Shown here: positions 24,501 to 39,500 of the stretch, piece after piece | Layout of the letters: every line of letters begins with the position of its first letter | Numbering within the stretch: position 1 is the stretch's first letter | Assembly: GCF_965638725.1 (NCBI RefSeq) | Contig: NC_134951.1 | Coordinates: 43,478,746-43,542,745 of the forward strand | Length of the DNA: 64,000 nt | Source of the DNA: Aptenodytes patagonicus | Taxonomy: Eukaryota > Chordata > Aves > Sphenisciformes > Spheniscidae | Direction: 5' to 3' | Made by a program: the position numbers and the translations under genes | Notes under the pieces: model-generated | Seen by the model: only the letters and a program-made list of their open reading frames with translations | Told to the model about the DNA's origin: nothing | The model's database searches: none

Positions 24501-27500
24501 TAGACAAACAGGAAGCAAAATAGGATAATTATAGAGGTCACCATCTGGTATATCAGCAGCTTCCAGTTTAATCACACACTGACCCTGGGACAAACATTCC
24601 CGCTTGACTAAGCCCTCCTCTGACTGCAGAGAATTAGGGGACTGCTTCCCCCAGGAGAAGATTATCCTGTTACTGCCCATAGCATGGTTTCTCACAGCTT
24701 CCTGCGAAGCATCTTGTACTGGACATGCTGGAAACAGGGCTCTGCATCAGCGGTGGGAGTAAGAGGGTTGGCAGTAGCGGTCCTGGTGGTCACCAAAGCC
24801 ACGCTGGGAGCAAAATTGACAGTGAAGCCCCAAGGAGTGTTCAGAAGCAGCACTGTTGTTACCTCATGCTGTAGAGCACATGACCGTCAGGGAACACTCG
24901 CAGCATGATGTTGTCCGTGGTGGTGTCGTGAATGAAGGACCTTTTGGAGTGCACGAAGAAGACGTCGGGGACCCAAATCTTCTTCACCAGCCTGCCGTCA
25001 AAGGTCATGCTCTTGTTGGTGGTGCTGGGAAACGAGAGACGCTCATCCTTCCAGTAATGCCTTAAGTACAGAGTCATGGTGAAATCCTTCACGAAAAAAG
25101 GAAGAGAACCAGAGAGAGATCTGTCAGTGTTGCTTTCTACACCGAGGAAACACCAGAAAGAAAACTCACTCCTACCAGGTAGATGAAATCCCTCCCCTCT
25201 CAACTCCTGTTTCTTCCCTAGACCAATGCTCTTTGTGAATAGATTTTCCTGACAAAATAATTTCAGCCAAAACAAAACGTAAACCCCCAATCAATGTATT
25301 ACAGTACTCAGTAGTGTTCAGTCCTAAAAGGGATATAAATAAGCCCCAAGAGAAGCACTGCCCTGCAGAAATGATTCTTCAATCCTGGCAAAATTATCTT
25401 GAAGGACTATGGTATCGATAACATGTTGAAGAGGAAAAACTTTCAAAATTAGCTTAATGGTCAGGCTAAACACTAAGCAATTTATCCCCCAAAGAACTAA
25501 ATTGTTGCAAACAGCAACCAAGTGAGGGAACTGTTTTTCCTACTGTACAAATGTGTAAATAAAGCTCTCTTTTAAGCTCATTGAGGGGACAGGAGCTTCA
25601 GTCACACAAAGGTAAACATCTGTTTGTTGATCGCAACATGGCAGGTGCTGTTTTCAGAGCTGAACCTACTCTCTCATGCTGAGAGATCAAATACACTTGT
25701 TTTCTTTATATTCACAATTAAACAAGTGGTTACGGGAGCCCCAGCTGCCAAGCCCTGGCAAGAAGCAACACAGGCTGGGATCTCTTCCTAACCACCTAAA
25801 ACCACCACCACCACCTCATTTTGCTTTGCTGATGACAAACCATCAGTTAACCTGACTCTCCGTTTCAAAGGGCTGCCCTGACAACAGTCTCGCATTGCCA
25901 TTACGTTTTTCATGAATTTGTCAAAGAAGTCTCCAGTGCCAGCCCTCGCCTTGCTGCCCTGCACGGGGCAGAGCTGGCCAGACATCTCCCTCTCTGACCA
26001 TGGCAGAGGCCTGCTGGAGGGACGCTTCTGCTCACCCACCCGCAGGTCCCCACATTGGCAAACTGGTCCCAGCCTCCATCCTTGCTCCCCCCAGCGATGC
26101 TGCCAGCTCCTGTTCCCTACTGGACACTCTCCACTTTCCCCTTACAGCTACAGTCCCAAAGAAGCTTTTCCAGTGACTGCTGCTACTGCCAGGGCTTAGG
26201 TTGCAACCTGGCTGGAGAAGCCAACCTCAGGGGCTGGACGAGGAAAGCACATCAGCTTGACTGGAGCTGGGACAAAGGAAAGCAAGGAAGACGCATAACT
26301 GATGATTTCTCAGGAGTCAGTGCCGTTTACACCAGAAGGAAAAAAAGGGGTAAAAATAGGCCTGGCTATTCAGGGTCACCAGCCCTGGGCAGCCCTCCGG
26401 CCATGACGCAAGAGGAGGGCCAGGCAGCCTGAGGCTGTGGCTGCAGAATGCCTCTGGGCAGCTCCATCATGGGAGCACAGGGGGACAGGGACCGATGTGG
26501 CATCAGACAGACACCCCCAGAATGACTTACAGCCACCATAGCGGAGGCACAGAGACTGCCTGTGGGGACAGCACGGGAAGGGCCACACCACTTCCCAGGT
26601 GTGGCCCTTTCCCCGTCCCACCGGGCAGGAGCCCTCTCCTCTCCCACCTTCAGCACCCTTCTCTCTCCAAACAGGCCTCCAATAGCCAACACACAGGGCA
26701 CCAAGTGCTGCAAACATCAAGCCCAAGTGGCAGTGGACAACAGCTTCTAAGTACAAAATCCAACTTATGGATGTTTTCTTGTGGCGTAAGTCAAACGAGG
26801 CAGTTGTTTGCAATCACTGACAGGTTGCTCCTTTCTGACCAGCACACACGCTAGTTACAAACCAAGAAAAGGGGTTTATTTCACCACTCATGAGTAGGAA
26901 AATCCCTTAGGAAACAAGTTTTACAATGAACTGAGAGAACGATAGTACCTGCTGGAGGCACAGTGAATGAGCATACACAAGCACCTCACTTTTGGCAGGA
27001 CACTTCATGTTTGTGCCGCACTCCGGGCAGCCTCAAGAGCATCCCCTGCCAGTGTACACAGCAGCCAGCTTCAGTCTGGTGCTTCTTTGGGGCACCAGAT
27101 GCCTGTTGAAGCAGCGGTAAGCAAAGGCTTCCCAACCGAGGGTACCCAGTTTCCAAGGCCACTAACCCTTCAGAGCAGTTTGAAGGAAGTCCTGCCTGCA
27201 GTTTGGCCCTGCCTGCAGCTCTGCCCTGCCTGCAGCTCTGCCCTGCCTGCAGTGGGGAGCCGAGGAGGGCACCCTGGTGCAGGCACAGCCAGGCCAGCTC
27301 CCCTGGCCACGCAGACAGCTTGCTGCCCGCTCTCCTCTCCATGAACACCCACATGGGACAAACTGCTGGAAAAACAAACCAGTGTAACCCAGACTGACCT
27401 GGGAGACCGTTCTTCCACCCCAAATACAAATCAGCAACTGCTGTGGAAAGTACTTGTCCTGTGCTGGGAAAATAAGACTGCGGAGCTGTCTACAGCAAAG

Positions 27501-30500
27501 GGAGAGAGAGCTGCCCTCAAAGCTTTCTGATGGGCAAGATTTTTGTTGAAATCAGATGCTCCTGACAGAAAGCACTGCAAGTTATTTACTTGCACTAATT
27601 AGGTCTTTTTGCTGCTATGACATTATCTTGATACATAAGAGCCCCAAGTCCCCTTGCGACAGCCATTTCCTGCGCTGAAAGCTCCCTCCCACACGCTTCA
27701 TTGCATGCATCCCCCCCCAGCCCTCTCTTTCAATATCCAGGCAGGCAAGCTCCCTTCTTTTAATGAAGATGTAATTGCACCACAGTAAATACTGATCAGC
27801 CTAAAGCTCTTCAAGTCTTCATGTTTTGCCTAGACCAGAGAAGGTGCCCAAAAACAGGGAGGAAAAGGCAGAAGGAGGAAGGAATCAAGAAGCTTCCTCT
27901 TCTCCTCTATGTTCCCCTTTCCACTTCTCTTTCCAGTGTTTTTATTCCATTTCTTATAGTTTAAGAAAAAAAAAACCCAAAACCAACAAAACCAGGAAAA
28001 TGCTTGTGAACACTCCTTTCACTGGGAACACCTTGAAACCTGTTGAGGGTTAACAACTGCATGTATTTCTTCCTTATTTTAATTAATAAAAAAATAAATA
28101 TACTAAATCACAATTGAACTTGGTGCAAATTTCCTGAACAGCATCATCAGTGACTGAAAGACTATTCCCCCCCACAAAATTCCACTCTGGCAGAGGCAGT
28201 TCAGGCTCCCCCTGGCAGCTCCCACTCACACGCCTCAGTGAGGTAACTCCCAGTGGTGAAGAAGCAGGAGCAGCTCCTTCTCATTTACATTGCCAACTTA
28301 ATTTTCTAATGCACCTCCCAGAATCATGCATTTACGGCAGGGGGGTTGGACTAGATGACCTTTAAAGGTCCCTTCCAACCCAAACTATTCTATGATTCTA
28401 TAAAACAAATGGACTCAATGGTTCCCTAAGGAAGAAAACTTGCAGTAAGCACAGCTTATGTGAACTTCACCATATACCTTCAAACCTTTGTACACAGCTG
28501 TTTATATTTTTGGTTGTGATAGATCCTTCACAGCACTGATTATTCTCCCATTTAAGGTCCCTTTTTCCTTCATACTTTTAATCTTTATCTGAAGATACAG
28601 AAATAAGCCTTTGATCACCTGGTTTTATCAAGTTTTTAGTTCTGAGTATTAGCCTCTTCGAACTTGCCAAATGCTGCCATTACTTTCATCTGACCAGTAA
28701 TTTGAAATCCATAGGTTTCAAGTGGGAGGAACTTTTTACGACTGAATAATTGAGTCTTAAAAGAGGATTACGTACCATGTCAACCTCAGAAATACTGTCC
28801 AAGCTTTCAACTTGCACATCCACCCCAACAGGAATTGCAGGGCCTGTAGTAGAATGAGATTTAGATATGTAAATAACTGTTCTTTTATATCATCTGTATT
28901 TAATTAGCACTATAAGGTAGCATGCAAAACATTTCTGAGCTTATGTTATGCTTTTCTGTCCATGATTCTTCACAAGGGAACCGGGGGAAGAGTCAGTGAA
29001 TAACCATGTAAGGCCCCTTTTGAAACACTGAATTATCTTCCCCTTGGCATGCGCTGCAATGGTGACACTGCCCAGCTAATCCAGAGCTTGGATGAAACAT
29101 TTGCTTATGTTTTTAAAAGCTGAGCCATCCCATCATAAATTTTAGGCCTTTATCAACAAATTTGGCCGCAAGAACAGGGGACTGAGAAGAAGAAACTGCA
29201 ATCAATGAGCTCTTCCTTGTGGGTTTCTCATTTCTTATCAACAAGACAAGCTACATTAAACTCTCAAGAACCCATCACCATTTTCATTCATATGACTCAT
29301 TGATGTTGTTAATAGTTTTCCACAGTAGTTTTAAAATTAGCAACCAGAGAATTCACAAAGAGTAAATAAGCAGAAAATATCCCATAATAAATGCATACGC
29401 CTCTATTACTAGAAACCCTGTATCAAAATTTCACTGTAGACTGCTGCTCATTAATGACCAGGACCTCCGCAGGTTACTCAAGTTCCCCATAGAGTGTCCT
29501 CACACAGCTTCTTCTCTTTTCCAGTGCACTGAGGAGGTAAGTGCCTACAGAGATATGCACACCAAGCACGACCCACCAAGGCAGGTCAGCAGGAACTGCT
29601 GAGGAACAGTCCAAGTGGATCCATTGTTACCTTGAGCTCTCAGTGTGTGGCAGTGGGTCTCACAGGGCTCATGCCGATGTGCGTTATCTAGAGCGTATCT
29701 CCAGCCTGGGCACTGTCAGTGAGACAGACCGCGGCGAAGGAAGTAGCAGCTCTGCAGACATGTCTGGGACTTGTCCAGCAGAAATGAATTTTCCGAGGAC
29801 CATAGTGGCCTCCATGACAGTTTGCAAAGATTTTTAGCACGTAGATTTTGAACCTGATTAGCAGTTGGATGGTATTTAAGAGGCACCACAATCCCTTTGT
29901 AGATCCGGACCCATATTTGCACAGTGCCATGTGCAGGAGGGCCTGCTGCATGCATGTATTTAGTTACAGTAGCATCTTTCTCAAGAACACATCCAAGCTC
30001 TGAATACACTGTAAGCCCAACAAGACAGCAGAACTGCTGTTTTAAGAATGCAGAGCACTTTTGCAAGCTGCCATCCATCCTGCTCCTGTACCTGCAGCAG
30101 CATGCACAGAGTCCCACGCATCTTCAGGGCTTTTGAACACAGCCTTGCATTTGCCTCTGCTGGAGGAGAAAGAAGCACCAACCCAGCTTTGGTAGGGAAA
30201 GGGTAATCGCAAAGCCCATGACACAAGCTGATTACTCTGACTGGGCCTGATACAGATTTTGCTAGGGCTTTGGTAAGCCAGCCTCACCAAATTACAGCAG
30301 AGCGTGCTGACGGTGACACTGTCCCACTTCCACAGGCACGGCTTCAGCCTGTTGCGCCCACGCCGTCTGTCAGCGGCTGTGCTGGGTACAGGCACCCTGA
30401 ATTGAGCCCTGTGGAGCAAGACCAGGCTCCTCAGCACCACCAATTCCAATTTAAGTGACTGTTGCCCCCAGCAATGAAGCTGAAACATGGCTAACCCAGC

Positions 30501-33500
30501 ACTTTTAGATGACTCCTAGATGCTTACAAACACCCACACATCACATTCAGACACACAGCTGTGCACTTCATGCTTAAAAAAAATGCCAGCAAACATTTGC
30601 TCAGTCCTATTCACATCTTGGTGGTGTCTGTCCAAGCCGAAGGGTGTTTGCAGGAAGATTTACTTGGGGAGAAATTCCAATTAATCAGCACTGGCATGTT
30701 TCTCAGGAGCCCAGAGACTTTGGTAAGATTTTTCGCTCCAAAGACATGAGCCCATCTTGCCCCCTTTCAGTTGCTTATGTACTATAAGGAATCACTGGAG
30801 GCTGAGGAAATTCTCACCCTGTTGGTGTTCAGTTCCCCTTCTCCCAGGTATTCCCTGAAACTGGGAAAACCCACAAAGCCCCAGTCTGCAACCACTGATG
30901 AAACACAGACGTGCTGTCACAACCACGTCCAGCAGCGGGGCTGAGAACTGCTGAAGATGTTTTCCTCTTGCACACAGGGCTTCACAACACAGGTGTGCTC
31001 ATTCAGCAGGTGAGAACAGTCCTCAGCCCCCTCCCCAAATTACATGGGGAATGACTTTCAGGAAAGGGTGAAGTTGCATAGATGAGTAGACTGAACTTGC
31101 GGTGGGGCCTTCTGTAAAACTGTTCAGCTCACTGACCCACAGAAACTTAACCCAGCCAAAACCAACAGCAGCAGCAGCAATTGGACTATTTTCTTCCAAA
31201 TCAGTGACTTGAATCAGCCCAGGGAAAGACCTGCCAGGTGGCCAAGTCAGCCACTGGGGCCAGAGGAGACAGGCGGGGAGGAGGACAGCAGGTCAGAGAG
31301 CCCTCTGCTTTTGGTGACACCAGCTCAGGTCCTCATGAGCCAGTCCCTGCCTGCCAGGCCAGGAAACGTGCTCGGTGCCTACTGATCTGGCCACAAGATG
31401 CAACCATTCATCAGCCAGTGGATTCCTTCTCAGACCATGGTAACTCATCAAAGAGAGGCAAATCCATGGCAAAAAATCACAGATATCTTTTCTTTGTCAC
31501 CCTTGCCATGCATCCTTTCTTTTGATTGGCTCCTTGCCCCGGGAGGAGACATTGCTTACATCCAAGGCAGATGTGTCCTTCCTAACACGCAATCCAGCAT
31601 CCTGCAGACAATGACTAGCACATGGCCCTTCTGTCACCCCACAAATGCGTCATCTTCTGGTTTGACCAGAGGAAATGGTGGCTTCATTAAATGGAAATAT
31701 TGTGGCAATGGCTTTGCAGTATTCTGCTCCCCTTCATCCCCGTCAGCTGAGTAGTTGTAGAGTATGATAAGGTCTAACAAGCAAATTAGCTTATAGAGTG
31801 CTGTTTTTAAGGAGGTGGTTTGTTACTTCTGGCTTTTTCAGTTGACCTAATAAGCGATGCTACATCTCACTACATCCCTGCCTGTCTTACATGCAGTATT
31901 TCAGTGCAGTCCTTTTCAATCTGGAATCACTCTATGAGTTTATACCTCGGTTGCAGCCACACTTCCTTCTACTCTCTATGATTATTTAGGACATTGAGTA
32001 AAGAAAAGTTAAAAACAACACCAAGAGAAAGAATTTCTATATGACATTCCTCCTGCTCAGTAAAATGTGCTTTGGGTTTTTTTTAAACAAGGTAGCAAAA
32101 AGCACTGTATCTGTGGTGATAACAAGCATTTTGATGTGTAGTATAATCAACAGGGAAACAACACAAACCTGCTGATAGGCAGTGCCCTGTTGTACCTTTC
32201 TTTGCTCAGATACCTTGTGAAGTCATACATCGTAGTCAAGAAGAGCCTAGGCAACGATTCAAATACTTATCTATTCCCTTAATGCCTTTAAATACATAAT
32301 AGCTCTTCAGTGTAGTCATGTTTGTGATACTTAACTTGGGCCTCTGCTACAGCAAAGCTCAATGCTCAGAGTAAGTCACTTCAGAAAGGCTCCACGGTCC
32401 AACACAGCCCACGTCAGGGCAGGCACAAGGCTGCCCTCAGCACTGCCTCTGGCTCTTGCGAGAGAAAGCATTTGTAATTAATATTATTTGTTGTCACACA
32501 CAGCTGTTGACATTGCAGTAGTGCCCACAGTGCTTCCAAACAGCCATGTTGTGGTAGGCACGGTGCTAAGAGAGAAGACACGGTCTCTGCCAGGACTGCT
32601 TCACAGCGCAATCAGGTTGTGCCAGAAGAGGAAGGCAGCGGTCAGCCATGCTACTTCCCACCGGGTCTCCCTGGTGCCGAGGGGCTGTGTGCCCAACACA
32701 TGCTGGGCAGCCCCCCTCAACTTCCAGACTGCAAGAGACACTCTCTGTGTATGAATGCTTAATTTAGCCTTGATTCAGGAAATCAAAACCCATCCAAAGT
32801 CTATTTACTGCTGCAATTTCCACGCTTGTCTGAACACTAATCACAGATGGAAAAAAAAAAAAACAACCAAAAACTAAACACAAAAAAACAAAACCACAAA
32901 CAGAAGAACACTGCCAAGATGGTATTTGTCCCTCTCTCCTATTCCTTCCCTATCTGCTCTTGAAGATAAAATACTACGTCCATACTCTTTTCATGTTCTT
33001 GCACCAAACACTCAGTTTGGCTCCCAGATAACCAATGAGGTGGATAACCAACCCAGTTACCTCATTGCAAGGACAAAATCTAAGGTTCAGTCTGGAGTTG
33101 CCATGAAGCTTTATTAAACCCAAAATAAAGGGTGTTCACTGTAAAGCCAGATGGTCTGCAAAGCCCTTGAGAGAAGAGGCCTGAGGTTGGGTTAGGCACC
33201 TTGTACATCAGTGAAACTGCTTTTACTTTTTTTCTTTTCTGCAGTTAATGACGAATTTGAGGGACGATAAAACAGTAAGTATAATAGAGAGAGGGAGAAA
33301 TCATTTGACCTTTGGACTCAAACGTGAAATTCTTAATCAGACAGTATGAAGATGAGACTGCAAAACTTCCTTATCAGTGGAAATATTTACCCTGCCTTTC
33401 TTGGGCAAAATCCTACTACAATCAGCAGGAGCAATCGCTGCTTTTCCCTTCTCTCTGCTCCTCATTCAGCACCTGGGGCTGAGGCAATGAGAAAGCACAC

Positions 33501-36500
33501 AAATGGGAATGAGGGCACGCTGAGAAACCAAGACCCTTTGGAGGAGGCTTGGACAAGAGGTTGGGCTGAGGAGGGAAGAGTGGGTGAAGGGCCAGTGGGG
33601 CCAGCCCAAATGTTGCTGCCTGGGAGCTAGTGGTAGGAATCGAATGATCACCAAGTCCTGCTCTAGGTGATAAGCATAACTGATAATGACAATTGCTTAT
33701 TCACTTGGCCCATCACTCTTCAAAACTTCTACCAAGATGCAGTTTTGCGGAGGCACTTGATGCGAGCAACATTGTAAGTGCATGCAGTGTCTGAAGCAAA
33801 ACAGAAGACCTGTAAAGAAATGCCCTCTTTAAACCACAGAAACAAACCCTGGGTTTCTTTAAAGGTCATCTTGGCTACAGCACATACCATTGAATTAAAT
33901 GACTGTTGATCAGTCACAGAAAAATGTCAAGAGATCTTTAGTTTCCAGAAAGACAGGTTTAAAAAGCTAGCAGTTCCCAATTGACTCCAAGGATTAGTGA
34001 GACCAAACTGTTGAACCACTGGGGCTCCAGGTGCTTTGTCAAATTCCACATCAAATGCCACTAGGGATGAGCAAACAGAAAAAAACTCTATTGAGAGGGA
34101 GCAGAGGATGAGGAAGGTGTGAATAGGAAGGGAAAAGAACAGCTGAGATGGTATCTGACACACTGAACAGGTAGTCAGAGGACAAGTAACATAGATTATA
34201 GCATTAAATGTAAAAAAAAGCCCTCATCAGCTAACTTTTCCTTGTCATAAACAGTATTTTATCAATATTCATTTTTTCTTCAGAGAGAGAGGAAATACAG
34301 AAGGATCAGCTTGGAGAATTACAAGCAGGAAAAGACCTGAATACTCTAACACTGGAGAAATCTCAAAGCTCAGGCTCCTCTCTAGGATGTTCACTGCTGG
34401 ACGGGAAGCTAAACAGATCCATGTGAAAGCTGTGGATTTGGCTGAGAGGAGGAAGCAGTGCTGCTTTGCTCAAAGACTGCAGCCCAGCAAAGCTTTTCAG
34501 CTCATACTTTAGCGTCTCTGAAAAGTGTCAGCCAAATTCATGGAATTATTCAAATTAAACATGAGCTGAAGTATTTCTAGATCAAGGTCTAGAGAGAAAT
34601 TGTATAACCTTCAACTGAAGCATTTCTTCCAGAAACAGCAAACATGTCGACATCCATTATCTCCATCACTGTCCACAGCAATATCTTACAGAACACAAAT
34701 CCTAATTCAGCAGGACTGATACAACCAGAAAGCAAACCTGGGCTCTTAAAAAACTTCATAAAAGTCACACACAGATGAAATGCCACTTACAACAGAGAAA
34801 TGAACCCACCAATAAACTATTCCACTTGCATCTCAGACACAGCACAGCGGCATCTTCCAAGCAAGCTCGAGACACTCGCACAGTCATTAGCAAATTTGAC
34901 GATATAAAAATTGGAAATGGAAAATAGGAGTTTTTCATTTTGAGGGAGATATTTATATTTGCATGTTGAGAGAGGATTTCAGTGACCTGAAGCACAACCT
35001 GAAGCTGATGGGAGCACTTCTACTTTCTCTCTTGTATTGGACAGTATCCATTAGCCCCAAAATTTCTGTATAGGATTTACAAGTGATATGATAAAGCACC
35101 CTTGCACCTTCTCACTGTAAAGGTACCACCTTCTGAAACTGCATCAGCAACATCTTATTTCTGTAAATTCCTGCATGTCAGTGTCCTTGCCTCAAATCAA
35201 AGTTGGGTATTAAAAAGATACTTAGGGACCAGCCTGTCAAGATGTTTGTGGCTTTATATGTCTTTATTCCTTTGCCAAGTTCACAACCCAGTGTCCTGAG
35301 AATCAGGTGAGAGTGCTCTCTCATTTCTCTTTCCTCTGCAGTGAGATGCTCTGTTTTGTGACCTACTCTTCAGTGAAAGCCATTACACATTCGACTTAGG
35401 TGCTGCATATAGAAAAGATGCTGTACCTTTAGAGTACAAAAAAGAATACCTTTAGAGAAGACCCACTTTGCATCTGCTTTCTGTGGTTGTAGAAGTAGAA
35501 TAAATGGACCTAAAAAGTCTCCATTTTGGGTGGGTTCTGACACCAAGAAGACTTTGTGGCTTGCTTCACCTTGCAAAAACTCTAGTTTGAATACTAAACT
35601 CTGTCCCAGGCTGAAGGGGACAGCCGGTCTGGGGCTAACCCCTCCAGGGAACCCAGGAGGTTTCCACAAGTCCTGTTCAGGAATGACTTCAGAAGGTGCC
35701 CAACATTAAATCCTGTCACGTCCCAGCATGTCTCCGCACCTAAAACCACCCACTGAGGAGGAGCCATGAAAGCTACAAAGGACCAGTCAGTTCCCAGTCA
35801 GAAATAAGGACTGGACACAAACATGGTTTTTATTTTTTAACACTGCAGCAGGCTTTGGAAGATAGGGAATAGCGTGCTACCGTGAAAATGCCTGGTGTCA
35901 GTTTTCCACTCCAGCTCTGAGACTAAAGCTTTGTAACATCTCTTTAATTTTTCTCTTTGGCAGTGATTTCAAAGGCTCATTGTTTTTCTGTGAGACAGTC
36001 TCTCTGTCCCTTCATCTATCTTTGAAGGAGCGAGGCAGACGTAGGCCCTGCGATAAAAATATCTACATGGGAAACAAGCATGTTTGAGACTTCTTTGCTG
36101 CCAGACATATTGTGCACACCCAGAAAGGCTCGCAAATGTCCATAAGGGATCCCATGTCTGCAAGCTGCAAAACAGTCTCCAGTGTTTCTGCATGTATATG
36201 TGTGTATATGTATAAATATATTTTATCTTTTTTAACGTATGTATATATGTCTGGGACCTCTTAGGTATGGGCAGCTTCCAGGCAGTCACCCCCAGGATAT
36301 GCTCATCAGCTGCCACATGACTGCAGAGACCTTCATTTCTTCGTATCTCATTGAAGGAGAAGCAAGTTTTATTCCAGCCCTTGATACGAACCCTAAGTGA
36401 ATTACTGATGCTTCATTCACCTCACCATTCATCCATCCTGACAAAAATACTGCCAAGAAAGAGCAGCGAGGACCAGCTGATGTTAGGCTATTGGGCTATG

Positions 36501-39500
36501 AAGAAATATAATAAAAGTACAGCATTAGGCTGTTCCTCAGCAAAGAAGATATAGCTATTTTAAGTATCAACTAAAGCTGCTTATTCAGAGGCTCCCTGTA
36601 AAATATGAGATGTCATAGATGAAATGCTTAAAAAGGATGTTTAAGGAAGGCAGCAAACCAAACATTTACATAATCTTTAAATATTAATATTTGTAAATAT
36701 TACCTGAACATCTGCTAGCTAGAACAAGGTCACTGACGCGGAAATAACTCTCTAAGGGTCATAACAAATGCAGTCGATTTTAGCTTATGGAGGCTACTTT
36801 TAACATCAGCAGAAATCTTTGTCATTACCACCATACCCAATAGCTTGTCTCTAGTGGGCTGAGAGCAGGCAAGACAACCATGCTTACTGGGCTGTTAATA
36901 ACACAACTTACACAACATTTGCTTGCTCACTTGCTCTTTACAAAGATACTCTTTCTTGAAAAGCCCTTCACCTTTCTCCAATGTTTTTCTTCCATTTCAC
37001 CTTGCATAACCCTAGCTGCTCTGTCCAGTGGTCACAGCTGTGTTGGGCTGGCAGCTCACTGACTGTCCTCTGCAGACCAGCAAGAGTCACTGTGGCCACA
37101 ATAAAGCAGCTACAGACCCCATCCCCTTTTTAGCTTAAAGTTCAGTGGTGAAGTTGTAGACTGGTCCACCAAAAATGTTGAAGGTTAACAGCTGCCCGTT
37201 ATTCCACCAAGCTTGGGAACCATCACTTTTACAGTATAGGGTTTCTTTACAGTCTAATGTCACTCACAATCTCCTTATGCTATTATTTATGTTTTCCAGA
37301 GATGAGTTGCCTTTCCCACCTGCACCATAACATCACAGGCCCAATGCAATGCCACAGGCCTGGACTCTCCATTAGACTGCGGTCCCTGAGCTGCCCTCAG
37401 AGAGCAGGGAGGGTCTTCAGACAGCGACCAGTTACAGTCATACGCGTCCCATGGGCTCCTCTACTCCGCTTCAGCACTACAAAAGCCTTTTTATCCTACA
37501 CAGGTCAGACCACATCAGTTTGACTGGCATTGCCGCAGCAAAAAACTGGAAGGACTCACAGGGCATAGCAAATCGTTGTGACTGCCTGACGAATAACATT
37601 ACAGAAGAAAATACAAGGATCGCCTCTTAACAGGCTTTTGTTTACTTTCCTTTATATTTTTTTCCACCAGGCTTATCATCTGTCACTAAAAATACACTGC
37701 ATAATTCTGCAGCTGTGCAAGAACCTGTAGCACCTGAGCTATCTCCATGCATGTGAATCATGCTTTCCAAGGCTGGAACCTCAAAGTTGTTGCCATGTTT
37801 TGTTCCTTATATGCAACTTCAGTGCAACTTTCCTAACACCCCACCTTTGTCCCAGGTAGCTCTATAAGACAAGGAGGTTTTGAGCAAAAATTACAGAAAC
37901 ACCGTGTTTTTCCTTTACAAAAAGTCACCTTCTCACCAAAGGCTGTTAGGCTATTTCTCAATTTTATGAATGTTACTCCAAGTTTTTGGGCTCTAGCAGT
38001 ATCCTAATGCCTGTGATGGGAGGTAGCATAGGAAAACAAGACAAGAAGAAGATTAAAACGCCATTACATTAGCACTGGAAGAGTAATTGTGTAACTATGT
38101 GTGTCTACTTGGTGGGAACCATGCACAAAGGTGTTCCTCAGGGGCTCTGCAACATGGATAGAAATAGTAAAAATTTGGTCTGTTTACAGAAATACAGTGC
38201 ACTGGTGACACTGGACATCAAAACCTAAGCCATCAGCACAACAGAACAAAACCCCTCAGCTTCCCCAAAAAGCACAGGCATCATGTCCCTGACATACATC
38301 CATCTAGGGAAAAAAAAAAAATCACAGTGGCTCCCCAGCTATCTCCAACCAAGTTGAGGGAAGGAGTCCGGATCTCCTCCCAGAGAAGCCCTCACATCCC
38401 ACCCCATCAACCCCAGGAACCAGCAGGCCTTTTGGCCAGAGTGGTGACACTGAGGAAAGAGTGGCGCTTCCAGTCTGCCCACATCAGGCATTCAGAAGTC
38501 ACCAGCCAAACTGCAAAAACTGGGGTTGGCTTAAAAAAAAAAAAATCTGAAAACTCAACACAGCACCCTAATCTTTAATTATTTGAGTTTCTAAGGTTTT
38601 TGATGCACATGCTTTGAGGCTTTTCCCTGCTACCTAGAAGACTAGTAAGATTCCCTCTCCAACACCGACATTGATTTTTGACCACCGAAGGGAAATCTTG
38701 ATCCTTTCCCTTCGGGACCAGCAGTTTGTCACTGACTTCGCTGGCTGGGAAAACCATTTACTGTTAAAACCAATTCTATTCAACCTAGAGTCACCAAGAC
38801 AAATAAGGATCCCATAGCTGCACTCACTCTGAGCTGTCTATTTTTCTCTGCTTGTTCTATTCCCTTGTATTTTAATATGATGAAATATGGCTTGGATGGC
38901 CACCCTCAGTGAGACCAGTTTAGTGGTGACTGCTGTCTCATGAGCGGGCAAAAGGCAAGCATTTGGGATTCCCCTTCTTCCCACTGCTGGAATCATAGAA
39001 TCATAGAATCATAGAATAGTTTGGGTTGGAAGGAACCTCTAAAGGTCATCTAGTCCAACCCCCCTGCCGTGGGCAGGGACATCTTCAACTAGATCAGGTT
39101 GCTCAGAACCCCGCCCAACCTGACCTTGAATGTTTCCAGGGCTGGGGCATCCACCACCTCTCTGGGCAACCTGGGCCAGTGTTTCACCACCCTCAGCGTA
39201 AAAAATTTCTTCCTTACATCTAGTCTCAATCTACCCCCCTTTAGTTTAAAGCCATTCCCCCTTGTCCTGTCACAAGAGGCTCTGCTAAAAAGTTTGCCGC
39301 CATCTTTTTTATAAGCCCCCTTTAAGTACTGATAGGCTGCAATAAGGCTTCCCCGAAGCCTTCTCTTCTCTAGGCTGAACAACCCCAGCTCTCTCAGCCT
39401 TTCTTCATAGGAGACGTGTTCCATCCCCCTCATCATTTTTGTGGCCCTCCTCTGGACCCGCTCCAACAGGTCCGTGTCTTTCTTATGCTGAGGGCTCCAG

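Larger units (their letters stand above)
20828..24862 (-). other. GABRR2: GABRR2 intron 4
   Basis: This 4.0-kb intron contains a 28-base near-palindrome at 22044-22071 and an LTR-like block at about 23458-24310 with an internal 29-bp duplication. An AAAC repeat lies at 24469-24493. No coding features were seen. Confidence 0.9.
25087..28775 (-). other. GABRR2: GABRR2 intron 3
   Basis: This 3.7-kb intron is GC-rich in its middle (about 25900-27430). It contains a 12-bp perfect inverted repeat at 26578-26609, a 17-bp tandem repeat at 27191-27258 and a CR1 3' end at 28337-28402. No further exon was recognised. Confidence 0.9.

Noticed and set aside
24856..25065. A plus-strand frame over GABRR2 exon 4
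   Set aside because: Antisense shadow of a real coding exon.
30042..30488. A 148-codon minus-strand frame in intron 2
   Set aside because: No homology recognised, and not needed by GABRR2, whose exons join perfectly without it.
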